Assembly (NCBI GenBank): GCA_900541195.1
Contig: UQIY01000037.1
Coordinates: forward strand, 1 to 21,625
Source of the DNA: an uncultured Collinsella sp.
Lineage (GTDB): Bacteria; Actinomycetota; Coriobacteriia; Coriobacteriales; Coriobacteriaceae
Direction of reading: 5' to 3'
Length of the DNA: 21,625 bases
In this document: piece after piece, positions 16,164 to 21,625 of the stretch
Numbering within the stretch: position 1 is the stretch's first letter
Layout of the letters: every line of letters begins with the position of its first letter
Program-made: the position numbers and the translations under genes
The notes under the pieces: model-generated
The model's database searches: none
Told to the model about the DNA's origin: nothing
What the model saw: only the letters and a program-made list of their open reading frames with translations

Positions 16164-17101
16164 TGATTTCTCCTGGTGCAAGCCTTTCTGCTGTAGCGAT
16201 TGTCGGTCCGACAGCGGTCGGAAAAAGCGATGTTGCCGACCGCCTGGCCGCTCGTCTATCGTCCGAAGTGTTGTCGTGCGACGCGATGCAAATCTATCGC
16301 GGCATGGACATCGGTACGGCCAAAATGATGCCCGAGGAGTGCTCGGCACCTCTGCGCCTTATCGATATCGTGGATCCCGGCGTCGCGTATTCTGCTGCGC
16401 TCTACCAGTCGGACGCCCGAGCACATGTCGAGCGTTTGCTTGGCGAGCAGCGTCTTCCGGTCTTTTGCGGCGGTACGGGCTTGTATCTCAAGGCCGCTCT
16501 CGATGAAATGGATTTTCCTTCGGGAGAACTCGAGGACGAACGACGCGTGGGCTATCAGGAGCTTGCCGAGCGCATTGGCGAGGAAGCATTGCATGCCCTG
16601 CTTGCCGAGCGCGACCCCGAATCGGCTGCCGTGATTCATCCCCATAACGTGCGTCGTGTGATTCGTGCGCTCGAGATGCACGATGACGGCGTGTCATATG
16701 CCCAGCAGAAGTCGAAATTCAGTGTTCCGCGCGAGCGCTATCATGCCTTGTGGTTTGGTCTGACGCGTAGCCGTGAAGTGCTGTATGAGCGCATTAACCT
16801 ACGTGTCGACCTTATGTTTGAGCAGGGACTGGTTGATGAGGTCCGTGGTCTTATGGACCAGGGCCTGGGCGATGCGCTCACGTCGATGCAGGCAATTGGT
16901 TACAAAGAGATTATTGATGCCTTGCGTGGCGCTATTACCATGGATGAGGCCCGTGAGCTTATCAAGATGCGCTCACGTCGCTATGCCAAGCGCCAGCTAT
17001 CCTGGTTTAAGCGTGACGATCGCATCGTGTGGTTCGATATGGATGAGTTTACGATCGATGAGGTCGTTGATGATATTTACCATCGCATCGAGGCTGCCTA
17101 A
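16163..17101 (+). CDS. miaA: tRNA dimethylallyltransferase MiaA
   Basis: Transfers the dimethylallyl group to N6 of adenosine 37 in tRNA, providing the substrate for MiaB; 312 aa. The P-loop is GPTAVGKS at 15-22. It is followed by LSCDAMQIYRGMDIGTAK, the substrate-binding block with D40, by FCGGTGLYLKA, and by RRYAKRQLSWFKRD near the C-terminus. ATG 16163 overlaps the miaB stop by one base (TAATG), implying coupled translation; the open frame continues 13 codons upstream inside miaB without a better start. Its own stop overlaps hflX in the same way. Confidence 0.96.
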   Translation: MISPGASLSAVAIVGPTAVGKSDVADRLAARLSSEVLSCDAMQIYRGMDIGTAKMMPEECSAPLRLIDIVDPGVAYSAALYQSDARAHVERLLGEQRLPVFCGGTGLYLKAALDEMDFPSGELEDERRVGYQELAERIGEEALHALLAERDPESAAVIHPHNVRRVIRALEMHDDGVSYAQQKSKFSVPRERYHALWFGLTRSREVLYERINLRVDLMFEQGLVDEVRGLMDQGLGDALTSMQAIGYKEIIDALRGAITMDEARELIKMRSRRYAKRQLSWFKRDDRIVWFDMDEFTIDEVVDDIYHRIEAA

Positions 17102-18390
17102 TGGCTCGTTTTCCTTTGGTCCCCACGGCGCCTGAACCCGAGCGCGCCATCTTGGTTGGTGTTGAGTGGCGCGATAATGCCTGGCCGCTCGACCGTTCGC
17201 TCGACGAGCTCGAGCGTCTGGCCCACACCGCTGGAGCCCAATGCGTGGCACGCTTGTCGCAGCGCCTGGTCAAGCCCTATCCCAAATCGTTTATCGGCTC
17301 CGGCAAGGTCGAGGAGCTGTGCGGTTTGGTGCATCGCATGGATGCGGATGTTGTTATCTTCGACGACGATCTGACGCCCTCGCAGCAGTCCTATCTTGAG
17401 AAAGCCGTGGGCGAACCGGTCAAGATTATTGACCGCACGGCGTTGATTTTGGATATCTTTGGCCTGCATGCCCAGACTCGTGAGGGCCGCTTACAGGTGC
17501 AGCTGGCACAGTTGCAGTACCTGTTGCCTCGTCTGCGAGGTATGTGGAGCCATCTTGCCAAGGAACAGACGCGTGGCGGTATTGGCTCGCGCTTTGGCCA
17601 GGGAGAAAGCCAGCTCGAGGTCGACCGTCGTCTGATTCGCAATAAGATCGCTGCGCTTCGACGCGAATTGAAGCAGGTTGAACAACGTCGTGATGTGCAA
17701 TCGAAAAGCCGTATTGAATCGCCGGCGTTTCGTGTGGCGTTGGCTGGTTACACCAATGCCGGCAAGTCGACATTGCTTAATCGTTTGACGGGATCCACGG
17801 TACTTTCACAGGATAAGCTGTTTGCCACGCTCGATCCTACGACGCGCTCGTACCGTTTACCCGGTGGCCGTGGCATGACGATCACCGATACCGTCGGCTT
17901 TATTCAAAAGCTGCCCCATGGCCTGGTCGACGCGTTTAAATCTACGCTTTCCGAGGTGCTCGGCGCCGATTTGATACTTAAAGTTGTAGATGCTTCCGAT
18001 GAGGATTACGAGCGTCAGCTTGAGGCGGTTGATCGTGTCCTTGACGAGATTGGTGCCGGTGAGCGCCTGACGCTTACCGTGTTCAATAAAATTGATCTGC
18101 TCGATAGCGTCGACCGCTTGAGCTTCCGCCGGCGCTATCCCGAGGCAGTGCTGTTCTCGGCTCAGACGGGTGAGGGTCTTGATGACTTAGTCGACCGCAT
18201 TGCTCGTGAAGCGGCCGCTACAGACGTGTTGCTCTCGGCCGATATCCCGTATCGAGAGGGCGCGCTAATCACGCTCGTGCACGAACAGGGAACTCTTCTG
18301 CACGAGGAATATCTTGAGGACGGCGTTCGTATTGTGGTAAAGATTCCGGCCCGTATCGCACCGCGTCTCGAGCGTTACCGAACGGAATAA
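17101..18390 (+). CDS. hflX: GTPase HflX
   Basis: Ribosome-binding GTPase of 429 aa that splits stalled or heat-damaged ribosomes. The N-terminal HflX domain (RLVKPYPKSFIGSGKVEEL) and the glycine-rich, coiled middle region (LRGMWSHLAKEQTRGGIGSRFGQGE) are typical. The GTPase domain has G1 GYTNAGKS at 216-223, G3 DTVGF at 263-267 and G4 NKID at 329-332. ATG 17101 overlaps the miaA stop by one base. The miaA–hflX neighbourhood is conserved widely, though hfq, which often lies between them, is missing. Its last 16 bases overlap the 3' end of the convergent minus-strand gene. Confidence 0.96.
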   Translation: MARFPLVPTAPEPERAILVGVEWRDNAWPLDRSLDELERLAHTAGAQCVARLSQRLVKPYPKSFIGSGKVEELCGLVHRMDADVVIFDDDLTPSQQSYLEKAVGEPVKIIDRTALILDIFGLHAQTREGRLQVQLAQLQYLLPRLRGMWSHLAKEQTRGGIGSRFGQGESQLEVDRRLIRNKIAALRRELKQVEQRRDVQSKSRIESPAFRVALAGYTNAGKSTLLNRLTGSTVLSQDKLFATLDPTTRSYRLPGGRGMTITDTVGFIQKLPHGLVDAFKSTLSEVLGADLILKVVDASDEDYERQLEAVDRVLDEIGAGERLTLTVFNKIDLLDSVDRLSFRRRYPEAVLFSAQTGEGLDDLVDRIAREAAATDVLLSADIPYREGALITLVHEQGTLLHEEYLEDGVRIVVKIPARIAPRLERYRTE

Positions 18391-19079
18391 ATCAGCTCCA
18401 GTACACCCAAGATAACCGGTTGATGAAGCAGATAGAACGGCAGCGCATGGCGTCCGAGGCTTGCGAGCGCCGGGATGGGATTCGCATAGGCCCATGCTGG
18501 CGCTTCACGGTTTGCTTTTTGTGCCGTGCGGGCGGCAAAGAAGCCTGCGAGGTACATTAATAAGAAGGGTATGAGCGGATAGTAATCACCGGAGACAAAG
18601 TCTGGACCTGGGAATCCCAGCCAAGCTAGATAGGGGATAGGGTAGACCGCTTTAGGAATGCTCCAGGTACAGACAAAGAGTATGAGGCAAATCGTTATAC
18701 CCCAAACTGCCGGGATTCTATCGAGAACCGGGCGCGCGAGTGCAACAATGGCGGTGCACGCCGCCATGCAGAAAATGATGCCGAAGTTCACCGAGTCATC
18801 GACTGAGACGAGCGTCGTTGCGACCCATACGACCAAAGCGGCTACGGCATATTTGGCGGCACGCTTGATGTTGTTGCGCGAGAGGGTGCACATCCAGCCG
18901 GCAATAAACAAAAATACCCAACTGATGCTGGCTCGCCAGATGTCTTGGAAGATGGTCTGGGTAAACCAGGGCATCTTCCAACCATATAGGTAGGCAAGGT
19001 CGTAGCAGGCATGAAATCCCGCCATCGACAGCATGGTAAACCCGCGAATGGTATCAAAGACCGTGATGCGTTTTTGCAT
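18375..19079 (-). CDS. DUF1624/HGSNAT-type membrane protein (putative acyltransferase)
   Basis: Polytopic membrane protein of 234 aa with about seven hydrophobic helices. The N-terminal RITVFDTIRGFTMLSMAGFHACYDL resembles the heparan-alpha-glucosaminide N-acetyltransferase catalytic (DUF1624) family. A late FYLLHQPVIL helix is shared with other membrane acyltransferases. Its substrate is unknown; a cell-surface sugar would be typical. The ATG overlaps the lexA stop by one base (TAATG on the minus strand), and there is no visible Shine-Dalgarno, so it should be translated by coupling to lexA and share its SOS control. The 3' end overlaps hflX by 16 bases, with no terminator between them. Confidence 0.82.
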   Translation of the reverse strand: MQKRITVFDTIRGFTMLSMAGFHACYDLAYLYGWKMPWFTQTIFQDIWRASISWVFLFIAGWMCTLSRNNIKRAAKYAVAALVVWVATTLVSVDDSVNFGIIFCMAACTAIVALARPVLDRIPAVWGITICLILFVCTWSIPKAVYPIPYLAWLGFPGPDFVSGDYYPLIPFLLMYLAGFFAARTAQKANREAPAWAYANPIPALASLGRHALPFYLLHQPVILGVLELIYSVR

Positions 19080-19723
19080 TACGAAAACCGGCGCATCAAA
19101 CCGACGACCTTGCCTAGAATCGTGGGATTTGTCGCGTAGATAGGCTCCATAGTGTCGTTTTCGGGCTGCAGGCGAACGCGTCCCTGTTCCTTATAGAATG
19201 TTTTGACTGTTGCGGAGCCATCGATCATGGCCACGACAATCTCGCCATTCATGGCGCTCTTCTGCTCGCGAACGATGATGTAGTCGCCGTTATAGATGCC
19301 GACGTTAATCATCGAATTGCCGTGGACCTCGAGAATAAAGGACCCCTGGTCCGTTGCGATCTCGGTTGGGATGGTAAAGGTGTCCTCGATATTCTGCTCG
19401 GCAAGGATGGGAATCCCTGCGGCGACGCGGCCTACGAGAGGCAGCGATACGGTGCCGCGGGGCGCCGTGGGCTCATCGGACTTTGCGATGGAGACGGAAG
19501 ATCCGTCCTCGTCAAAGAGCTCGAGAGCGCGAGGCTTGGTGGCATCACGCTTGAGCAGGCCGCGTGCTTCGAGTGCGGAGAGATGCGCATGTACGGTGCT
19601 AGGGGAGGAAAGGCCCACAGCCGAAGCCATCTCGCGCACACTGGGCGGATAGCCCTTTTCCTGCTGATATTCCTTGATGAAGTCGTAAATTTGCTGCTGA
19701 CGCTTGGTAATTTTGCGAGCCAT
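19079..19723 (-). CDS. lexA: SOS repressor LexA
   Basis: LexA repressor and self-cleaving serine protease of 214 aa. The N-terminal winged helix-turn-helix (KRQQQIYDFIKEYQQEKGYPP, then SSPSTVHAHLSALEARG) binds SOS boxes. The cleavage site is A102-G103 (RVAAGIPI), and the catalytic dyad is S137 (HGNSMINVG) and K174 (TVKTFY). ATG at 19723 is chosen because AGAGGA lies at 19736-19731 on the minus strand; the frame runs ten codons upstream without family character. Three LexA-type boxes lie between it and the divergent LysM gene, pointing to autorepression. The downstream DUF1624-type gene overlaps its stop. Confidence 0.97.
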   Translation of the reverse strand: MARKITKRQQQIYDFIKEYQQEKGYPPSVREMASAVGLSSPSTVHAHLSALEARGLLKRDATKPRALELFDEDGSSVSIAKSDEPTAPRGTVSLPLVGRVAAGIPILAEQNIEDTFTIPTEIATDQGSFILEVHGNSMINVGIYNGDYIIVREQKSAMNGEIVVAMIDGSATVKTFYKEQGRVRLQPENDTMEPIYATNPTILGKVVGLMRRFS

Positions 19724-19746
19724 CAGGGATTCCTCTCTACCCATAC

Positions 19747-19760
19747 CAAACAAATGTTCT
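19747..19760. promoter_or_regulatory. LexA-type box C (lexA-proximal)
   Basis: Read on the minus strand it is AGAAC-ATTT-GTTTG, one outer and one inner mismatch from CGAAC-N4-GTTCG. It ends 24 bp upstream of the lexA start codon, close to its ribosome binding site. It is the weakest of the three boxes but lies exactly 28 bp from box A. Confidence 0.65.
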
Positions 19761-19768
19761 ATTTTTGC

Positions 19769-19796
19769 TTGACAGGAACAACTGTTCGAAGATAAT
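19769..19796 (+). promoter_or_regulatory. Promoter of the LysM gene
   Basis: A consensus TTGACA -35 (19769-19774) and GATAAT -10 (19791-19796) have a 16-bp spacer filled by LexA box A. Transcription would start near 19803, inside box B, leaving a leader of about 84 nt. The arrangement mirrors the recA promoter. I could not place a convincing divergent lexA promoter. Confidence 0.8.
19775..19788. promoter_or_regulatory. LexA box A (central)
   Basis: GGAAC-AACT-GTTCG matches nine of ten conserved positions of the LexA box. It begins at the base after the -35 element of the LysM promoter and ends two bases before the -10. Confidence 0.88.
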
Positions 19797-19802
19797 AATA
19801 AC

Positions 19803-19816
19803 CGAACACTCGTTCC
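19803..19816. promoter_or_regulatory. LexA box B (LysM-proximal)
   Basis: CGAAC-ACTC-GTTCC matches nine of ten conserved positions. It coincides with the predicted transcription start of the LysM gene. Its centre is 28 bp from that of box A. Confidence 0.87.
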
Positions 19817-19886
19817 CGCGCTAGACTTTTTTGTCCCCGCGGCTTGATAAAACAGTTCTCGTCAAAACAAACGAGAGGAGAACAGA

Positions 19887-20336
19887 ATGAACGCAGCGGA
19901 TATGGTCCAGGGAAACCTCGCTCTTAAGCTTGAGGTGCCCGCATCGCCGGCCTTTACGGTCGTGAAGGGTGGACGTTCTCATTTTCAGACCGTGGCCACT
20001 AAACCCGTTCGCACCCAGCGTGCGTCCGTTGCTTTGGCTCCTGTTGCCCTGAAGGCCTCGACGATTGTTGCTGTTGCCGTAGCGTTCACCCTGTTCTTCG
20101 TGCTCGCCACGTCAGTTTTTTCTGCTCGTCACGCAGCATATGCCGATTCCGTAGCTAACGTTACCTACGAGACGGTTCGCGTGCAGTCCGGCGATTCCCT
20201 GTGGTCGCTTGCTCAGGAGCATCCCATCGATGGTCTTTCCACGCAGGAGACTTCCGACATGATCCGTAGCGTCAATCACCTCGATCGCGGCTCTCTTGAT
20301 GCTGGTGCAGTTCTGAAAGTTCCTGCTCGTTCGTAA
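19887..20336 (+). CDS. Membrane-anchored LysM protein, likely SOS cell-division inhibitor (YneA/DivS-like)
   Basis: Protein of 149 aa with a short cytoplasmic N-terminus, one transmembrane helix (about 57-78) and an extracytoplasmic LysM domain (about 94-147; TVRVQSGDSLWSLAQEH). It is divergent from lexA and under two or three LexA boxes. This is the same setting as yneA in Bacillus and the Rv2719c/divS genes of mycobacteria and corynebacteria, whose products halt septation during DNA damage. The sequence itself is poorly conserved, so the role rests on architecture, operators and location. ATG 19887 follows the strong Shine-Dalgarno AGAGGAG. In the leader, GTTCTC (19855-19860) can pair with GAGAAC (19878-19883), partly covering the ribosome site. 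Confidence 0.85.
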   Translation: MNAADMVQGNLALKLEVPASPAFTVVKGGRSHFQTVATKPVRTQRASVALAPVALKASTIVAVAVAFTLFFVLATSVFSARHAAYADSVANVTYETVRVQSGDSLWSLAQEHPIDGLSTQETSDMIRSVNHLDRGSLDAGAVLKVPARS

Positions 20337-20350
20337 GATTTCGGCTCGGT

Positions 20351-20392
20351 CGCATGGTACCCTTGTTATCGTTTAAGAGGAGGTACCATGCG
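20351..20392 (+). promoter_or_regulatory. 11-bp inverted repeat burying the nrdR start codon
   Basis: CGCATGGTACC (20351-20361) and GGTACCATGCG (20382-20392) are perfect inverted copies. The right arm contains the nrdR ATG (20388-20390) and the last two G of the Shine-Dalgarno AAGAGGAGG (20375-20383); the remainder lies in the 20-nt loop. In RNA it would form a strong hairpin that hides the start codon. At DNA level it could be an operator. It does not look like an NrdR box. Confidence 0.75.
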
Positions 20393-20831
20393 CTGTCCCA
20401 AATGCGGCAAGGCACATACCCGCGTTGTCGATTCCCGTATGCAGGAGTCGAACAACACTATCAAGCGTCGCCGCGAGTGTTGTTCTTGCAATTATCGTTT
20501 TACGACGTTCGAGCGCTGCGAAGATCCCATCGAGGTCATCAAATCCGACGGGTCAAAGCAGCGGTTCGATCGCAACAAGCTGCTGGTCGGCCTGATGCGC
20601 GCCACGATTAAACGCGATATCGATACGAAAAAGCTCAACGAGATCATCGATGATATCGAGGTGGAGCTGCGTTCCCGTACGCTGACGGCTGTAACGTCCC
20701 ACGAACTGGGCGATATGGTGCTCAAGCGCTTGGCCAAGATCGACAAGGTGGCCTACATTCGCTTTGCCTCGGTCTATCGCGATTTCAAAGACGTCGACGA
20801 GTTTTTGCAAGAGCTCGACAAGCTAAGGTGA
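20388..20831 (+). CDS. nrdR: Transcriptional repressor NrdR
   Basis: Repressor of ribonucleotide reductase genes, 147 aa, sensing ATP/dATP. The zinc ribbon uses C3-x2-C6 and C31-x2-C34 (MRCPKCG…CCSCNYRFTTFE), and the ATP-cone domain spans about 49-139. The length is usual for the family. It lies 51 nt after the LysM gene; lexA–LysM–nrdR is a known actinobacterial arrangement. The start codon is enclosed in an 11-bp inverted repeat. No clear own promoter was found, so it may be partly read from the SOS-controlled LysM promoter. dut follows after 4 nt. Confidence 0.96.
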   Translation: MRCPKCGKAHTRVVDSRMQESNNTIKRRRECCSCNYRFTTFERCEDPIEVIKSDGSKQRFDRNKLLVGLMRATIKRDIDTKKLNEIIDDIEVELRSRTLTAVTSHELGDMVLKRLAKIDKVAYIRFASVYRDFKDVDEFLQELDKLR

Positions 20832-20835
20832 TTTC

Positions 20836-21279
20836 ATGTCCAACATTACCGTTAACATTAAGCGTCTCGATTCCACGGTCGAGCTTCCCAAATACGCTCA
20901 TCCCACGGATGCCGGCCTTGACCTCCGCGCCAACGAAGACTGCACCCTCAAGCCCTTTGAACGCCGATTGGTCTCCACTGGCTTGGCCATTGCGCTGCCC
21001 GATGGTTACGCCGGCTTTGTCCAACCTCGCAGCGGCCTAGCCATTAAGCAGGGCCTGTCTATAGTCAACACGCCCGGTCTCATCGACGCCCACTATCGAG
21101 GAGAACTTAAGGTCATCCTCATCAACCTGGATCCCACCAACAATATCCAGATCAACAAAGGCGACCGCATCGCCCAACTCGTCATCCAAGAAGTCCCCAC
21201 GGTCAATCTCGTAGAAGTAGAAGAACTAGACAAAACCGACCGAGGCAACGGAGGCTTCGGCTCCAGTGGCGTATCCTAG
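20836..21279 (+). CDS. dut: Deoxyuridine 5'-triphosphate nucleotidohydrolase (dUTPase)
   Basis: Trimeric dUTPase of 147 aa that hydrolyses dUTP to dUMP, keeping uracil out of DNA and feeding dTMP synthesis. All five motifs are present: AGLDLR (26-31), PRSGLA (64-69), GLIDAHYRGE (81-90, with the Asp and Tyr of the active site), RIAQLV (111-116) and the C-terminal RGNGGFGSSG (136-145). ATG 20836 has AAGGTG upstream and lies 4 nt after the nrdR stop, so both are co-transcribed. It is the last gene before the contig end. Confidence 0.97.
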   Translation: MSNITVNIKRLDSTVELPKYAHPTDAGLDLRANEDCTLKPFERRLVSTGLAIALPDGYAGFVQPRSGLAIKQGLSIVNTPGLIDAHYRGELKVILINLDPTNNIQINKGDRIAQLVIQEVPTVNLVEVEELDKTDRGNGGFGSSGVS

Positions 21280-21280
21280 T

Positions 21281-21414
21281 CGTTTACGTACTGTCCGCTG
21301 ACCGGCCCGACCCGCCTATATATCATCCCATGCTCAAACATTCTCGCTTCGCTGCGAAACTGCGCGCGGGACGATATATAGGCGGGTCGGGCCGGTCAGC
21401 TGCGTTTACGCACT
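21281..21414. repeat. 28-bp perfect inverted repeat flanked by 12-bp direct repeats
   Basis: The arms at 21297-21324 and 21373-21400 are exact reverse complements over 28 bases (GCTGACCGGCCC… ending TATATATC), with a 48-nt loop whose edges can pair further (ATCCC with GGGAC). Outside the arms lie CGTTTACGTACT (21281-21292) and CGTTTACGCACT (21403-21414), identical at 11 of 12 positions. It starts two bases after the dut stop. It could be a miniature transposable or REP-like element with a target duplication, or a strong transcription-blocking hairpin; no T-run follows either arm. Confidence 0.75.
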
Positions 21415-21575
21415 ACAAGCTGCGCCGGATCCTCATATTAGAAGCTGCAAAGGTGAACCAAAGTAATTAATTGCAGTTAGCAGATGCGGCAAGGGGATTG
21501 ATCCTTTGTCGCATCTGCATATCAGAAAGATTGATTATTGTTTTCAAGCGAGTAGACGCCCGCCCACCTCTCACA
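21415..21575. other. Non-coding tail between inverted repeat and adaptor
   Basis: Apart from the hairpin at 21480-21518, this stretch shows no open reading frame, promoter or RNA gene that I can support. It is more AT-rich than the coding DNA. It ends at the adaptor junction, so any following gene is lost. Confidence 0.5.
21480..21518. repeat. 16-bp hairpin in the contig tail
   Basis: GCAGATGCGGCAAGGG (21480-21495) pairs with CCTTTGTCGCATCTGC (21503-21518) over 16 positions, two of them G·U, leaving a 7-nt loop. No T-run follows directly on either strand. It may be a terminator for a gene beyond the contig end or a dispersed intergenic repeat. Confidence 0.55.
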
Positions 21576-21625
21576 CTGTCTCTTATACACATCTCCGAGC
21601 CCACGAGACCGGAGCCTATCTCGTA
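21576..21625 (+). other. Illumina Nextera adaptor contamination
   Basis: CTGTCTCTTATACACATCT (21576-21594) is the Tn5 mosaic end used in Nextera libraries. It runs straight into CCGAGCCCACGAGAC (21595-21609), an eight-base index CGGAGCCT (21610-21617) and the start of the P7 flow-cell sequence ATCTCGTA (21618-21625). The whole 50-base tail is therefore technical and should be trimmed. It is not a natural mobile element. Confidence 0.98.

Noticed and set aside
20354..20611. Overlapping open frame starting at the ATG in the left arm of the nrdR hairpin
   Set aside because: It has no ribosome site and runs out of frame through nrdR. A leader peptide cannot be excluded, but nothing supports it.
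21576..21594. Tn5 mosaic end suggesting a transposon insertion
   Set aside because: It continues directly into the Nextera read-2 adaptor, an index and P7 sequence, so it is library adaptor rather than a natural element.

Overview
The window is about 21.6 kb of GC-rich (roughly 60 %), densely packed bacterial chromosome. It encodes 21 proteins and I see no tRNA or rRNA. The gene content and order (ftsK–rodZ–pgsA–cinA–recA–recX–rny–spoVS–miaB–miaA–hflX, then lexA divergent from a LysM gene followed by nrdR) fit an actinobacterium of the class Coriobacteriia, most likely Collinsella or a close relative. That placement is inferred from synteny, codon style and the mix of Firmicutes-like traits (RNase J, RNase Y, SpoVS) with an actinobacterial lexA–LysM–nrdR arrangement; no database search was possible.

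Layout: (1) 276-9330, a long same-strand run: RNase J, FtsK translocase, a RodZ-like membrane protein, YajQ, RimO, PgsA and a stand-alone CinA C-terminal domain, closed by a hairpin at 9338-9361. (2) 9331-11440, the recA-recX SOS operon. A LexA box fills the spacer between the -35 and -10 of the recA promoter, and 11-bp-phased direct repeats lie upstream. (3) 11441-18390: RNase Y from its own promoter with a structured leader, an unnamed soluble GHKL-type ATPase, SpoVS, MiaB, MiaA and HflX. Several junctions overlap by one base (TAATG). (4) 18375-19723, minus strand: lexA followed by a DUF1624-type membrane acyltransferase homologue that overlaps hflX tail to tail. (5) 19724-21279, plus strand: an intergenic region with three LexA-type boxes spaced exactly 28 bp apart, then a membrane-anchored LysM protein (likely SOS division inhibitor), nrdR and dut. 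(6) 21280-21575: non-coding, with a perfect 28-bp inverted repeat flanked by near-identical 12-bp direct repeats, and a second 16-bp hairpin. (7) 21576-21625: not genomic; an Illumina Nextera adaptor left on the contig end.

Many of these genes belong to three processes. One is DNA damage response and chromosome segregation (recA, recX, lexA, LysM protein, FtsK, with dNTP control by NrdR and Dut). Another is RNA turnover and translation quality (RNase J, RNase Y, MiaA, MiaB, RimO, HflX). The third is envelope and shape (RodZ, PgsA). The least explained items are the GHKL ATPase between rny and spoVS, the RG-rich linker of the RodZ-like protein, the hairpin that buries the nrdR start codon, and the inverted repeat after dut.
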